Of a DNA stretch of 64,000 bases, positions 44,714-52,667 are shown one piece after another; positions within the stretch are counted from its first letter, which is position 1; the number at the start of each line of letters is the position of its first letter. The translations under genes were made by a program, and so were the position numbers. The notes under the pieces were generated by a model. That model saw only the letters and a program-made list of their open reading frames with translations, had not been told where the DNA came from and did not search any database. The stretch is from Caballeronia sp. INDeC2 (GTDB taxonomy: Bacteria > Pseudomonadota > Gammaproteobacteria > Burkholderiales > Burkholderiaceae). The DNA is taken from contig NZ_JALQDG010000042.1 of the NCBI RefSeq assembly GCF_023631325.1, positions 310,001 to 374,000 on the forward strand. The letters run 5' to 3'.

Positions 44714-45942
44714 TCAATCGCGCCGCGTGCATACCTCGTGCAGTGTGTTCAAGCGCCGCACCGGTTCGACGACATAAGGATTCGTCTCGTCCCACGCGTA
44801 CCCGGCCAGCACCGCGGCGATCATCCGGCGGATGGCCGGCGTCTGTTCGCGTGCGAAGATGATGTCCTGCAGTTTCCCCGTGTACCAGTTTTCGACGAAC
44901 GCGCGGAACGTATCGATGCCCTTGCGCAACGGCTTATCGTAGTGCGCCTGCCAATCGACGGCCTCGCCCTTCAACTGACGCTCCAGCGTCTGAACGGCGA
45001 GATGCGCGGATCGCAGCGCGATCGTCACGCCCGAAGAAAACACGGGGTCCAGAAACTCGCCCGCATTGCCGAGCAGCGCGTAACCCGGACCATGCAGCCG
45101 CTCGACGTTCGCCGAATAACCGCCGATATGCCGCACAGGCATCAGAAAAGGCGCATCGCCGATCAAGCGATTCAGCGTCGGCTCGCTGCGGATCAGGGCA
45201 CGTAGCTTCGCCTCGCGCTGCGCTTCCGCCACACCGAGAAACGCCGCTTCCGCGACACATCCGACGGACGAACGTCCGTTCGCGAGCGGAATCATCCAGT
45301 ACCACACATCGCGATGGTCGGGATGCACGGCGACCGTGATCTTGTTGCGATCGTGCGCTTCGGGCGGAATGCCGTCGCGCACGTGCGTGAAGATCGCCGC
45401 GCGCGTCGGCAGGCGCGTCGGCGCTTCGAGATTCAAAAGACGCGGCAGCACGCGGCCGAAGCCGCTCGCATCGAACACGAAGCGCGCATGCACTTGATAT
45501 CGCGTGCCGGCTTCGTCGGCGACTTCGAGCACCGGCGCGTCGCCCGTCTTCATCGCGAGCACCGAATGGCCGAAGCGCACTTCGGCGCCCTGCTTCGCCG
45601 CGCGGCGAATCAGCAGATCGTCGAACACCGCGCGCTCGACCTGGAATGTCGTGCCCCAGCCGTCCGAGTGCTTGTCGCGGAAATCGTAAGCCGCCGCCTG
45701 ATCGCGATGGACGAATTGCGCGCCGTTCTTGTACTGAAAGCCCGCCTCGACGACGTCCTGCAACATGCCCGCTTCTTCGAGATACGCCATGCTTTGCGGC
45801 AGCAGACTTTCGCCGATCGAGAAGCGCGGAAAGTGCTGCGTTCGAGCACGAGCACCGACCGTCCCGCTTTTCGCAGCAGCGCCGCTGCGACCGCGCCCGA
45901 AGGGCCGGCTCCGATTATCGCGACATCGACGGAGGCATTCAT
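44714..45942 (-). pseudogene. Flavin-dependent halogenase-like oxidoreductase, single-base frameshift
   Basis: About 409 residues when repaired. The N-terminal part MNASVDVAIIGAGPSGAVAA up to VLVLER is in one frame; the rest, from FPRFSIGESLLPQSMAYLEE onward, is in another. One base is missing near 45837/45838, where a Glu codon would be expected, and the total length is one short of a multiple of three. Halogenase hallmarks are present: the GESLLP block, GFQYKNGAQF with a candidate active-site Lys, and WYWMIP matching the WxWxIP motif. ATG at 45942 follows AAGGA. It may be a real mutation or a sequencing error. It flanks the aryl-polyene cluster and could halogenate the pigment. Confidence 0.8.
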
Positions 45943-46084
45943 CGAACATTCCTTATTCATTGCTATTTCTCATGAGGACGGCTTCGAACCGTAGGGCAAA
46001 TACGACGCTCGCGCGCCGAATCAACGATTACAATCCAGCCACCCCCGCATCAAAGAGTTACTACTTTTTTTACCGGATTCAATT

Positions 46085-46825
46085 GTGCAGAACACCGAAT
46101 CATCCAGCGTGCCGTTCGTTTCCGAAACGGCGTTCGGCGTCTGGTTCCTGCGCACGCATACGTGGGAACATCACGTGCTGCGCGTCGCCATCGATGACCT
46201 CAAAGGCCTGATCGACGGCCCCCTGCCCGCTCGCCCCACCATCGTCGATGTCGGCTGCGGCCAGGGTATTTCGTTTCGACTGCTGGCGAAAGCGTTTGCG
46301 CCGCGACGCATCGTCGGCATCGACTTTCACAAGCCCTCGCTCGACCTCGCCATCAAGGCCGCGCGCGCGTGCGAGCAGGATGCTGCCACAGCGGCGACGC
46401 GCATCGAAGTGCTGCACGGCGACTGCGCTAATTTGCCACTCGGCGACGCGAGCGCCGATATCGTCTTCTGTCACCAGACGTTTCATCATCTCGTCGAGCA
46501 GGAATGCGCGCTCGCCGAGTTCCGCCGCGTGCTCAAGCCGGGCGGCGTGCTGCTCTTCGCCGAATCCACGGATGCGTATATCAAGTCGTGGGTCATCCGC
46601 CTGCTGTTCCGCCATCCGATGCACGTGCAAAAGAGCGCGGACGGTTATCTCGACATGATCCGCAACGGCGGATTCAGCTTCGGTTCCCAAAACGTCTCGC
46701 TGCCCTACTTGTGGTGGAGCCGCGCGAAAGATTTCGGACTGCTGGAGCGTATCGGCCTCTACACGCCCAAGCCCGGCAAGCGGCGCGAAACGCTCGTCAA
46801 CGTCGCGGCCATCAAAACCAACTGA
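46085..46825 (+). CDS. Class I SAM-dependent methyltransferase
   Basis: 246-residue methyltransferase with the SAM motif IVDVGCGQGISF near residue 53, IVGIDFHKPSLDLA near residue 78, and ADIVFCHQTFHHL near residue 122. It begins with GTG at 46085; the ribosome site is weak. It is divergent from the halogenase-like gene and convergent with the aryl-polyene operon. Aryl polyenes often carry methyl or methoxy groups on the ring, so ring methylation is a plausible role, inferred from position. Confidence 0.87.
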   Translation: MQNTESSSVPFVSETAFGVWFLRTHTWEHHVLRVAIDDLKGLIDGPLPARPTIVDVGCGQGISFRLLAKAFAPRRIVGIDFHKPSLDLAIKAARACEQDAATAATRIEVLHGDCANLPLGDASADIVFCHQTFHHLVEQECALAEFRRVLKPGGVLLFAESTDAYIKSWVIRLLFRHPMHVQKSADGYLDMIRNGGFSFGSQNVSLPYLWWSRAKDFGLLERIGLYTPKPGKRRETLVNVAAIKTN

Positions 46826-46830
46826 GTGCG

Positions 46831-46865
46831 AAGCGAGGCGCGCATCTGAACAACGCGCCGCGCTT
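46831..46865. terminator. Bidirectional terminator-like hairpin between methyltransferase and APE operon
   Basis: 12-bp arms (46831-46842 and 46854-46865) pair with one mismatch around an 11-nt loop, exactly between two convergent genes. The flanks are only moderately U-rich in either direction. It probably ends both transcripts. Confidence 0.55.
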
Positions 46866-46876
46866 TCGTCTCTGCC

Positions 46877-47311
46877 TCACTTCTTCAGCGTCACCACTTC
46901 GCCCTTCAGCGCGACGCCCGCGACCATCGCGCCCGCGCCGCAACTGAACTGCGTCGCGCTTTCGAACTCGACATTGCGGTAGTTGCTCTTGATGTTGATG
47001 ACCGCGTTGCCGCCCTCCTTGCGCACGCGATCCTGCAACTCGCGCACCGCCGACAGAAACACGTGCTGGCACGCCGCTTCATCGCTCTTGTTGAACGCGT
47101 TGGTCTTCTTGTTGGTCGCGAATTCGCCGAACGACTTCGCGACGCCCGGATGTTTCTGTCCCGCGAAATAGAGCGCAATGTCCGGATCGACCTTGCCGCT
47201 CTCGCTCTTCAGCGCGGATTCGACGGAATAGTTCGCGACCGTATCGCGGGCAAACGCTTGCGACGACATCAAGCCCGCAATCAACGCTACGCACATCATC
47301 TGACGCTTCAT
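46877..47311 (-). CDS. Exported protein of unknown function, last gene of APE operon
   Basis: 144-residue protein with signal peptide MKRQMMCVALIAGLMSSQAFA. The mature part has a Cys (EAACQHVF), a conserved-looking GGNAVINIKSNYRN and a second Cys (FSCGAGAMVAG). It is related to the next gene upstream, which shares the NAVVNVTTRF, FTCG and EV/DVV-LE/K ending. Similar proteins are often mislabelled 'excinuclease'; there is no such domain here. Periplasmic role in pigment export or placement is possible but unproven. Confidence 0.75.
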   Translation of the reverse strand: MKRQMMCVALIAGLMSSQAFARDTVANYSVESALKSESGKVDPDIALYFAGQKHPGVAKSFGEFATNKKTNAFNKSDEAACQHVFLSAVRELQDRVRKEGGNAVINIKSNYRNVEFESATQFSCGAGAMVAGVALKGEVVTLKK

Positions 47312-47335
47312 GTTCCGAACCTCGTGCTTGCGTGA

Positions 47336-47761
47336 TTATTCGGTTTCGAGCAGAACGACATCGCCGCGCACTGCGATCGTCGAGCCGTTATTGCTCGAAC
47401 CGCAGGTGAACTCCTTCGACGACGACGTTTCCGTGTGTTGAAAGCGCGTCGTCACGTTGACGACCGCGTTCGCGTGATGCGCGCTCGCGTAATCGCGCAA
47501 CTGTGCGAGCGCCTGATTCAGCGCGGTATTGCACGTCGCGTCCTGTCCGCTCATTTCGCGTGCGACCCGCGCGCGAACTTCCTTGGTTTCGATCAGCGTC
47601 TTCACTTTCGCATGCGGCTGATCGCCGAAATACAGCGGCACGCCTTGCTTGTTTTGCGCCTGCACGTCGGCGGGCACCGGCAGCGAGCGAATCTGCGTCG
47701 TACATCCGGCTTGCGAAATCACAATGCCGGCGATGATCCCTGACACGAACTTTGTTTTCAT
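47336..47761 (-). CDS. Predicted lipoprotein of unknown function, paralogue of adjacent gene
   Basis: 141-residue protein with lipoprotein signal MKTKFVSGIIAGIVISQAGC (lipobox SQAGC, lipidation at Cys20). The mature region contains GVPLYFGDQPHAKVKT, a Cys in DATCNTALNQ, HANAVVNVTTRFQHTE and FTCGSSNN, the same order as in the neighbour at 46877-47311 (ALYFAGQKHPGV, EAACQ, GNAVINIKS, FSCGAG). The two differ in anchoring: one lipidated, one soluble. 24 bp separate them. Confidence 0.75.
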   Translation of the reverse strand: MKTKFVSGIIAGIVISQAGCTTQIRSLPVPADVQAQNKQGVPLYFGDQPHAKVKTLIETKEVRARVAREMSGQDATCNTALNQALAQLRDYASAHHANAVVNVTTRFQHTETSSSKEFTCGSSNNGSTIAVRGDVVLLETE

Positions 47762-47820
47762 TCTTCTTCACTTCCGTTTGTTAATCGATTCAAGCCCGTA
47801 ACCGCGCCGACAGGCAGCGC

Positions 47821-49044
47821 TCAAACCCTGTTGAACATCAGGCTCACGCAGCTTCCGCCGAAGCCGAACGACACCGACATCGCACGCTCGATGCGTGCTT
47901 CGCGCGTGGTCTGCACGAGCGGCATGCCCTCGACGAGCGGATCAGGAAACTCGACGCGCCCCGTTCCCGCGATGAACCCGTCGCGCATCATCAGCAGCGT
48001 ATAGATCGCCTCCTGCGCGCCGCATGCGCCGATCGAATGCCCCGTCATGCTCTTGGTCGATGAAAACGGCGGCACGCGCGCGCCGAATACGTCGCGCAAC
48101 GCGCGCAGTTCTTCGGCATCGCCGAGCGGCGTGGACGGCGCCTGCGTGTTGATGTACTCGGGCAATGCATCGACGCCGAGCGCCATCCGCAACGCGCGCG
48201 CGATGCCCTCGCTGTGCGGCGTCACCATGCCTGCGTGGTCGGTGCTCTCGCCGAAACCGGTTAACTCCGCGTAGACGCGTGCGCCGCGCTCAAGCGCGTG
48301 ATCGAGCGATTCGAGCACCAGCACGCCCGCGCCCGAGCCGATCACGAAGCCGTCGCGCGAGGTGTCGTAGGGACGCGAAGCGCGCGCGGGCGTGTCGTTG
48401 AAGCTGCGCGACAACGCGTGCATCGCATCGAACATCAGCGTCATGTTGTCGTGCAGCGCTTCGCTGCCGCCCGCGAGCACGACCTGCTGTCGGCCCGTCT
48501 GGATGAGCTGCATCGCCTGCCCGATGGCGAGCGCGGATGTCGTGCAGGCCGACGATGGCGAATACGCGACGCCCTCGATGCCGAACGCCTGCACGACGTT
48601 CGCCGACGCCGTGCTGCTCATCGCGCGCGGGATCGTATAAGGCGGCGCGCGGTCGACGCCATGCGCGCGCACGGCGGCCATCGCCAAGTCATACTCCGCC
48701 ATCGCGCCGACGCCCGAGCCGATCACCGCGCCCGTCTTGGGCGAATGCAGCGTCGCGTCGTCGAGGCGCGCGTCGTCGATCGCCTTTAGCGCCGCGTGAC
48801 ACGCGAAGCGCGCCGTGTCGCCCATGAAGCGCTCCAGCTTGCGGCTGAACGGCGGCTCGCCGGCCACCGACGCGACCGCCGCAACCTGCGAATGAAAGCC
48901 GCGCTCGCGCCACGCGTCGATGCGCGTGACGCCGCTTCGGCCTTCGCGCAAGGCGCGGCTCACGTCGTCGAGCGAATTGCCGAGACACGAGACGATGCCC
49001 ATGCCCGTCACGACGACGCGTTGCATGACCCGCGTGCCGCTCAT
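47821..49044 (-). CDS. FabB/FabF-like ketosynthase of APE operon with altered catalytic triad
   Basis: 407-residue beta-ketoacyl-ACP synthase-like protein. The nucleophile Cys167 lies in SSACTTSA, Lys331 in STKSMTG and His336 in MTGHSIGACG, but the first catalytic His is Gln301: the usual NxHGTxTPxGD reads NTQAPSTPLGD. The triad is thus Cys-Gln-His, a form expected to hinder malonyl decarboxylation or to alter specificity. Start at 49044 overlaps the upstream KS stop (ATGA); an alternative ATG at 49026 begins directly with MQRVVVTGMG. It is extra to the ApeO and ApeR-type synthases of the cluster. Confidence 0.88.
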   Translation of the reverse strand: MSGTRVMQRVVVTGMGIVSCLGNSLDDVSRALREGRSGVTRIDAWRERGFHSQVAAVASVAGEPPFSRKLERFMGDTARFACHAALKAIDDARLDDATLHSPKTGAVIGSGVGAMAEYDLAMAAVRAHGVDRAPPYTIPRAMSSTASANVVQAFGIEGVAYSPSSACTTSALAIGQAMQLIQTGRQQVVLAGGSEALHDNMTLMFDAMHALSRSFNDTPARASRPYDTSRDGFVIGSGAGVLVLESLDHALERGARVYAELTGFGESTDHAGMVTPHSEGIARALRMALGVDALPEYINTQAPSTPLGDAEELRALRDVFGARVPPFSSTKSMTGHSIGACGAQEAIYTLLMMRDGFIAGTGRVEFPDPLVEGMPLVQTTREARIERAMSVSFGFGGSCVSLMFNRV

Positions 49045-50267
49045 CGAACGCGCCGGAAAATCAGCGACGTGTTGATGCCGCCGAACGCGAAATTGTTGCT
49101 CATCGCGTATTCGGCGTCGATCGCGCGCGCTTCGCCCCTGATGTAATCGAGCGGCGCGCACGCGGGATCGATCTCGGTGAGATTGAGCGTTGGCGCAAAC
49201 CAGTTGCGCTTCATCATCTCGATGGTCCACCACGCCTCAATCGCGCCGCATGCGCCGAGCGTGTGCCCGACAAAGCTCTTGAGCGAGCTGATCGGCATGC
49301 GCTCGCCGAAGATCTGCGCGGTCGCCTGGCTTTCCGCGATATCTCCGCGATCCGTCGATGTGCCGTGCGCGTTCACATAGGCGATCGCCTGCGCATCGAG
49401 CCGCGCGTCGTCCAGTGCGAGCTGCATCGCGCGGGCCATCGTGCTCGCGGTCGGCTGCGTGATGTGCGCGCCGTCCGAGTTGCAGCCGAAGCCGACGATC
49501 TCCGCGTGAATCGTCGCGCCGCGCGCCTTCGCGTGTTCGTATTCTTCGAGCACGAGCGTCGCCGCGCCTTCCCCGACCACGAGGCCGTCGCGTTTCGCAT
49601 CGAACGGGCGCGGCGTGAGCTGCGGCTCCTCGTTGCGCGTGCTCGTCGCGTAGAGCGTGTCGAACACGGCGACGGCCGGTCCCGACAATTCTTCCGCGCC
49701 GCCCGCGAGCATCATCGTCTGCTTGCCCGTCGCGATGGCTTCGTATGCAAAGCCGATCGCCTGGCTGCCCGACGCGCACGCCGACGACGCCGGAATCACC
49801 CGCCCCTTCAGATCCCAGAACAGGCTCACGTTGACGGCGGTCGTGTGCGGCATCATCTGCACGTAGCTGTTCGACGTGACCTCGGTCATCGAGCCGGTGT
49901 TGAGCATCGTGCCGAACGCGCGTATCGGCGCGACCGAGCCGGACGACGAACCGTACGCCACGCCCATGCGCCCGTCGCCGATGGACGTGTCGCCGGCGAG
50001 GCCCGCGTCCGCGAGCGCGAGTTCGCTCGCGCGCACCGCGTACATCGAGACGAGGCCCATCGAACGCGTCTTCTTGCGCGGCCAGTCCGCAGGCTGCCTG
50101 AACGCGGGCAGCGGACATGCGAGGCGCGTATGCAGCGCTTCGAAGAAGTCCCATTCGTCGATGCGGCGCACCGCGTTGCGGCCCGCCTTCAGCGCGGCTT
50201 CGACATCGTTCCAGCAATCGCCCAGCGCCGTGACGCCGCCCATGCCCGTAATGACGACGCGCTTCAT
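49041..50267 (-). CDS. apeR: Aryl-polyene ketosynthase, ApeR-like
   Basis: 408-residue FabF-type ketosynthase with an intact Cys164 (SSACASGS), His301 (VNAHGTSTDRGD) and His335 (FVGHTLGACG). Opening MKRVVITGMGGVTALGD and the RPFDAKRDGLVVGEGA block match ApeR of aryl-polyene clusters, which forms a homodimeric synthase acting alongside ApeO-ApeC. It overlaps the ketoreductase stop by one base. Confidence 0.92.
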   Translation of the reverse strand: MKRVVITGMGGVTALGDCWNDVEAALKAGRNAVRRIDEWDFFEALHTRLACPLPAFRQPADWPRKKTRSMGLVSMYAVRASELALADAGLAGDTSIGDGRMGVAYGSSSGSVAPIRAFGTMLNTGSMTEVTSNSYVQMMPHTTAVNVSLFWDLKGRVIPASSACASGSQAIGFAYEAIATGKQTMMLAGGAEELSGPAVAVFDTLYATSTRNEEPQLTPRPFDAKRDGLVVGEGAATLVLEEYEHAKARGATIHAEIVGFGCNSDGAHITQPTASTMARAMQLALDDARLDAQAIAYVNAHGTSTDRGDIAESQATAQIFGERMPISSLKSFVGHTLGACGAIEAWWTIEMMKRNWFAPTLNLTEIDPACAPLDYIRGEARAIDAEYAMSNNFAFGGINTSLIFRRVR

Positions 50268-50992
50268 CAGATCATCCCGCCGTTCACGCCGATGACCTGA
50301 CGCGTTACATAAGACGCCGCATCCGACATCAGAAAGCCGACGACGGCGGCCACTTCGCCCGGCTGGCCCACGCGGTTCATCGGCACCGTCTTCAACACCT
50401 GTTCGACGGGCACGTTATCGAGCATGCCCGTTTCGATCAGCCCCGGCGCGACGCAGTTGACCGTCACGTTGCGCGACGCGAGTTCGACCGCGAGCGCCTT
50501 GGCCGCGCCGATCAGCCCGGCCTTCGCGGCGCTGTAGTTCACCTGCCCGCGATTGCCGATCACGCCCGACACCGATGCGATCGTCACGATGCGCCCGCCC
50601 TGCTTCGCGCGGACCATAGGCATCGTCAACGGATGGATCACGTTGTAGAACGCGTCGAGGCCCGTTTCGAGCACGACGTCCCAGTCTTCGCCAGTCAGCG
50701 CGGGAAACGCGGCGTCGCGCGTCACGCCCGCGCTGCACACGACGCCGTAGTACGGACCATGCGCGGCGACGTCGGCTTCGAGCGCCGCGCGGCAGGCGGC
50801 GCGCTCGCGCACGTCGAACTGGACGACGCGCGCCGATCCGCCCTGCGCGGCGATGCCCGCGGTCACCGCTTCGGCTTCGGCGCGGCCCGTGCGGCAATGC
50901 ACGGAAACGGCGAAGCCGTCCGCGGCCAGTTGATAAGCAATGGCGCGGCCGATACCACGGCTCGCGCCCGTTACGAGAACTCGACGGCTCAT
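50267..50992 (-). CDS. apeQ: Aryl-polyene 3-ketoacyl-ACP reductase, ApeQ-like (FabG family)
   Basis: 241-residue SDR reductase of the polyene cycle. Motifs: VTGASRGIGRAIAYQL near residue 7, CSAGVTRDAAF near residue 86, ASVSGVIGN and the catalytic YSAAKAGL near residue 150. It reduces the beta-keto group after each condensation with NADPH. ATGA overlap with the dehydratase gene upstream. Confidence 0.92.
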   Translation of the reverse strand: MSRRVLVTGASRGIGRAIAYQLAADGFAVSVHCRTGRAEAEAVTAGIAAQGGSARVVQFDVRERAACRAALEADVAAHGPYYGVVCSAGVTRDAAFPALTGEDWDVVLETGLDAFYNVIHPLTMPMVRAKQGGRIVTIASVSGVIGNRGQVNYSAAKAGLIGAAKALAVELASRNVTVNCVAPGLIETGMLDNVPVEQVLKTVPMNRVGQPGEVAAVVGFLMSDAASYVTRQVIGVNGGMI

Positions 50993-51480
50993 GCGCTCAC
51001 GCTCCCTTCGATGAACGTCTGAAAATCATGGGGCTGAAATACTTTGATGACGGCATCGGCGTAACGCTCGCCGTCGTGTTCGATCGTGCATTCGTACGCG
51101 CCGTGGCCTTCTTCGCTGCGCAGCACTTCGCGCACGCGGATCGCGAGTCGCGCGCCGCTTGCGAACGCGCTCGCATGCGCCTGATAACTGCGCGTGCCGA
51201 GCAGCACGCCGGGACGCGCGCGCCCGCCCGCGCGTATCGCGATCAGCGAAACGTGGGCGGCCACGCTCTGCGCCATCAGTTCGATGCCGATCCACACGGG
51301 CATCGCGCCGTGCTCGTTGGCGTACCACGCGTCGGGGCGCACGGTGGCGTGCGCGGTCAGCGTCTCGTCGTCGCACGCGGTCACGGCGTCCAGCAGCAGC
51401 ATCGTGCCGCGATGAGGAATGATCGCTTCGATCGCGGGAAAGGTCGTGTCGGTCGTGTCGGTCGTGTTGTTGATGGTCAT
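50989..51480 (-). CDS. apeP: Aryl-polyene 3-hydroxyacyl-ACP dehydratase, ApeP-like
   Basis: 163-residue hotdog-fold dehydratase. IIPHRGTMLLLDAV and WIGIELMAQSVAAHVSL are the family blocks. The N-terminus has a Thr/Asp repeat (TTDTTDTT) encoded by a tandem 9-mer. In known systems ApeP works with ApeI; here the ApeI-like domain is fused to the ligase (59426-61129). ATG at 51480. Confidence 0.87.
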   Translation of the reverse strand: MTINNTTDTTDTTFPAIEAIIPHRGTMLLLDAVTACDDETLTAHATVRPDAWYANEHGAMPVWIGIELMAQSVAAHVSLIAIRAGGRARPGVLLGTRSYQAHASAFASGARLAIRVREVLRSEEGHGAYECTIEHDGERYADAVIKVFQPHDFQTFIEGSVSA

Positions 51481-51485
51481 CGTCG

Positions 51486-52667
51486 TCAACCCGCGAGAAC
51501 CAGGCTGACATTGCTGCCGCCGAATGCGAACGAATTGCTCATTGCGTATCGCGTGCCCGACGGCGCGAGGCGGCGCTGCGTCTCGACGAGATCGAGAACG
51601 GGCAGCGCGGCATCGGCTTCGCCGTCCCAGCGATGCAGCGGCAAGCTCACATCGTCGCGCGCGAGCGTGAGCCACGCGAAGCCCAGCTCCGTCGCGCCCG
51701 CCGCGCCGAGCAGATGGCCCGTGAACGGCTTGGTGCCGCTTGCGGGCACGCCGCCCGGAAACACGCGCGCCATCAGATGCGCTTCCATTTCGTCGTTCTT
51801 GCGCGTGGCCGTCGCGTGCATGTTCACGTAGCCGATGCCGCCCGCCGTCACGCCGGCATCCGCGAGCGCCGCGCGCAGCGCCATTTCGCCGGCGACGCCT
51901 TTCGGATCGGGTGCCGATACGTGATACGCATCGCTCGATTCGCCCACGCCGGCGAGACGCACGGCGCTCTCGTCGCGCGTCATCAGGAACATGGCCGCGC
52001 CTTCGCCGACATTGATGCCGTTGCGGTTGCGGCTCATCGGATTGGTGCGCGCGGCGCTCACCGAATCGAGCGATGCGAAGCCCTGCACGGTGAGCTCGCA
52101 CAGCGTATCGACGCCGCCGACGATCAGCGCATCGCACAGATTCAGTTGCAGCAGGCGGCGCGCCGCTGCGAACGCCTTCGCGCTCGACGTGCACGCGGTC
52201 GATATCGTGAACGCCGGGCCTTGCACGTTCAACGCGGCCGCCGCGAACGGCGCGGCGGTGCCGATTTCCATTTGGCCGTAGTCGAAGCTCGCCGGCAGCG
52301 CGCCCGTCTTCGTGCGATGCGCGAATGCCTCTTCCGCCGCGCCGACGCCCGACGTGCTCGTGCCGAGCACCACGCCGATGCGCGCGGAGCCGTAGCGTTC
52401 GCGCGCCGCTTCGATCTCCGGACGAATGAGTTCGAGCGCCGCGAGCAGCAGGCGGTTGTTGCGGCAATCGAAGCGGGCGAGCGATTCAGGCGGCGCGATG
52501 TCGAGCGGCGCGAGCACGCGTCCGACGAACGCGTCGCCGTTTTTCATGAGCATCGGTCCCATGCCCGGCGATCGCGATGCGGCGAGCGCGGATGCGATCG
52601 CATCGGTGTCGTCGCCGAGTGCGTTGATCATGCCGAGCGCATTCAAATAGACGGGCGGCAGCGTCAT
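51486..52667 (-). CDS. apeO: Aryl-polyene ketosynthase, ApeO-like
   Basis: 393-residue ketosynthase with intact Cys159 (STACTSSAKA), His284 (VNMHATATRKND), Lys313 and His318 (FTGHLLGAAG). It opens MTLPPVYLNALGMINALG, typical of ApeO, which pairs with the chain-length-factor ApeC (here 63085-63771). Overlaps the MMPL gene by 4 bp. Confidence 0.9.
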   Translation of the reverse strand: MTLPPVYLNALGMINALGDDTDAIASALAASRSPGMGPMLMKNGDAFVGRVLAPLDIAPPESLARFDCRNNRLLLAALELIRPEIEAARERYGSARIGVVLGTSTSGVGAAEEAFAHRTKTGALPASFDYGQMEIGTAAPFAAAALNVQGPAFTISTACTSSAKAFAAARRLLQLNLCDALIVGGVDTLCELTVQGFASLDSVSAARTNPMSRNRNGINVGEGAAMFLMTRDESAVRLAGVGESSDAYHVSAPDPKGVAGEMALRAALADAGVTAGGIGYVNMHATATRKNDEMEAHLMARVFPGGVPASGTKPFTGHLLGAAGATELGFAWLTLARDDVSLPLHRWDGEADAALPVLDLVETQRRLAPSGTRYAMSNSFAFGGSNVSLVLAG

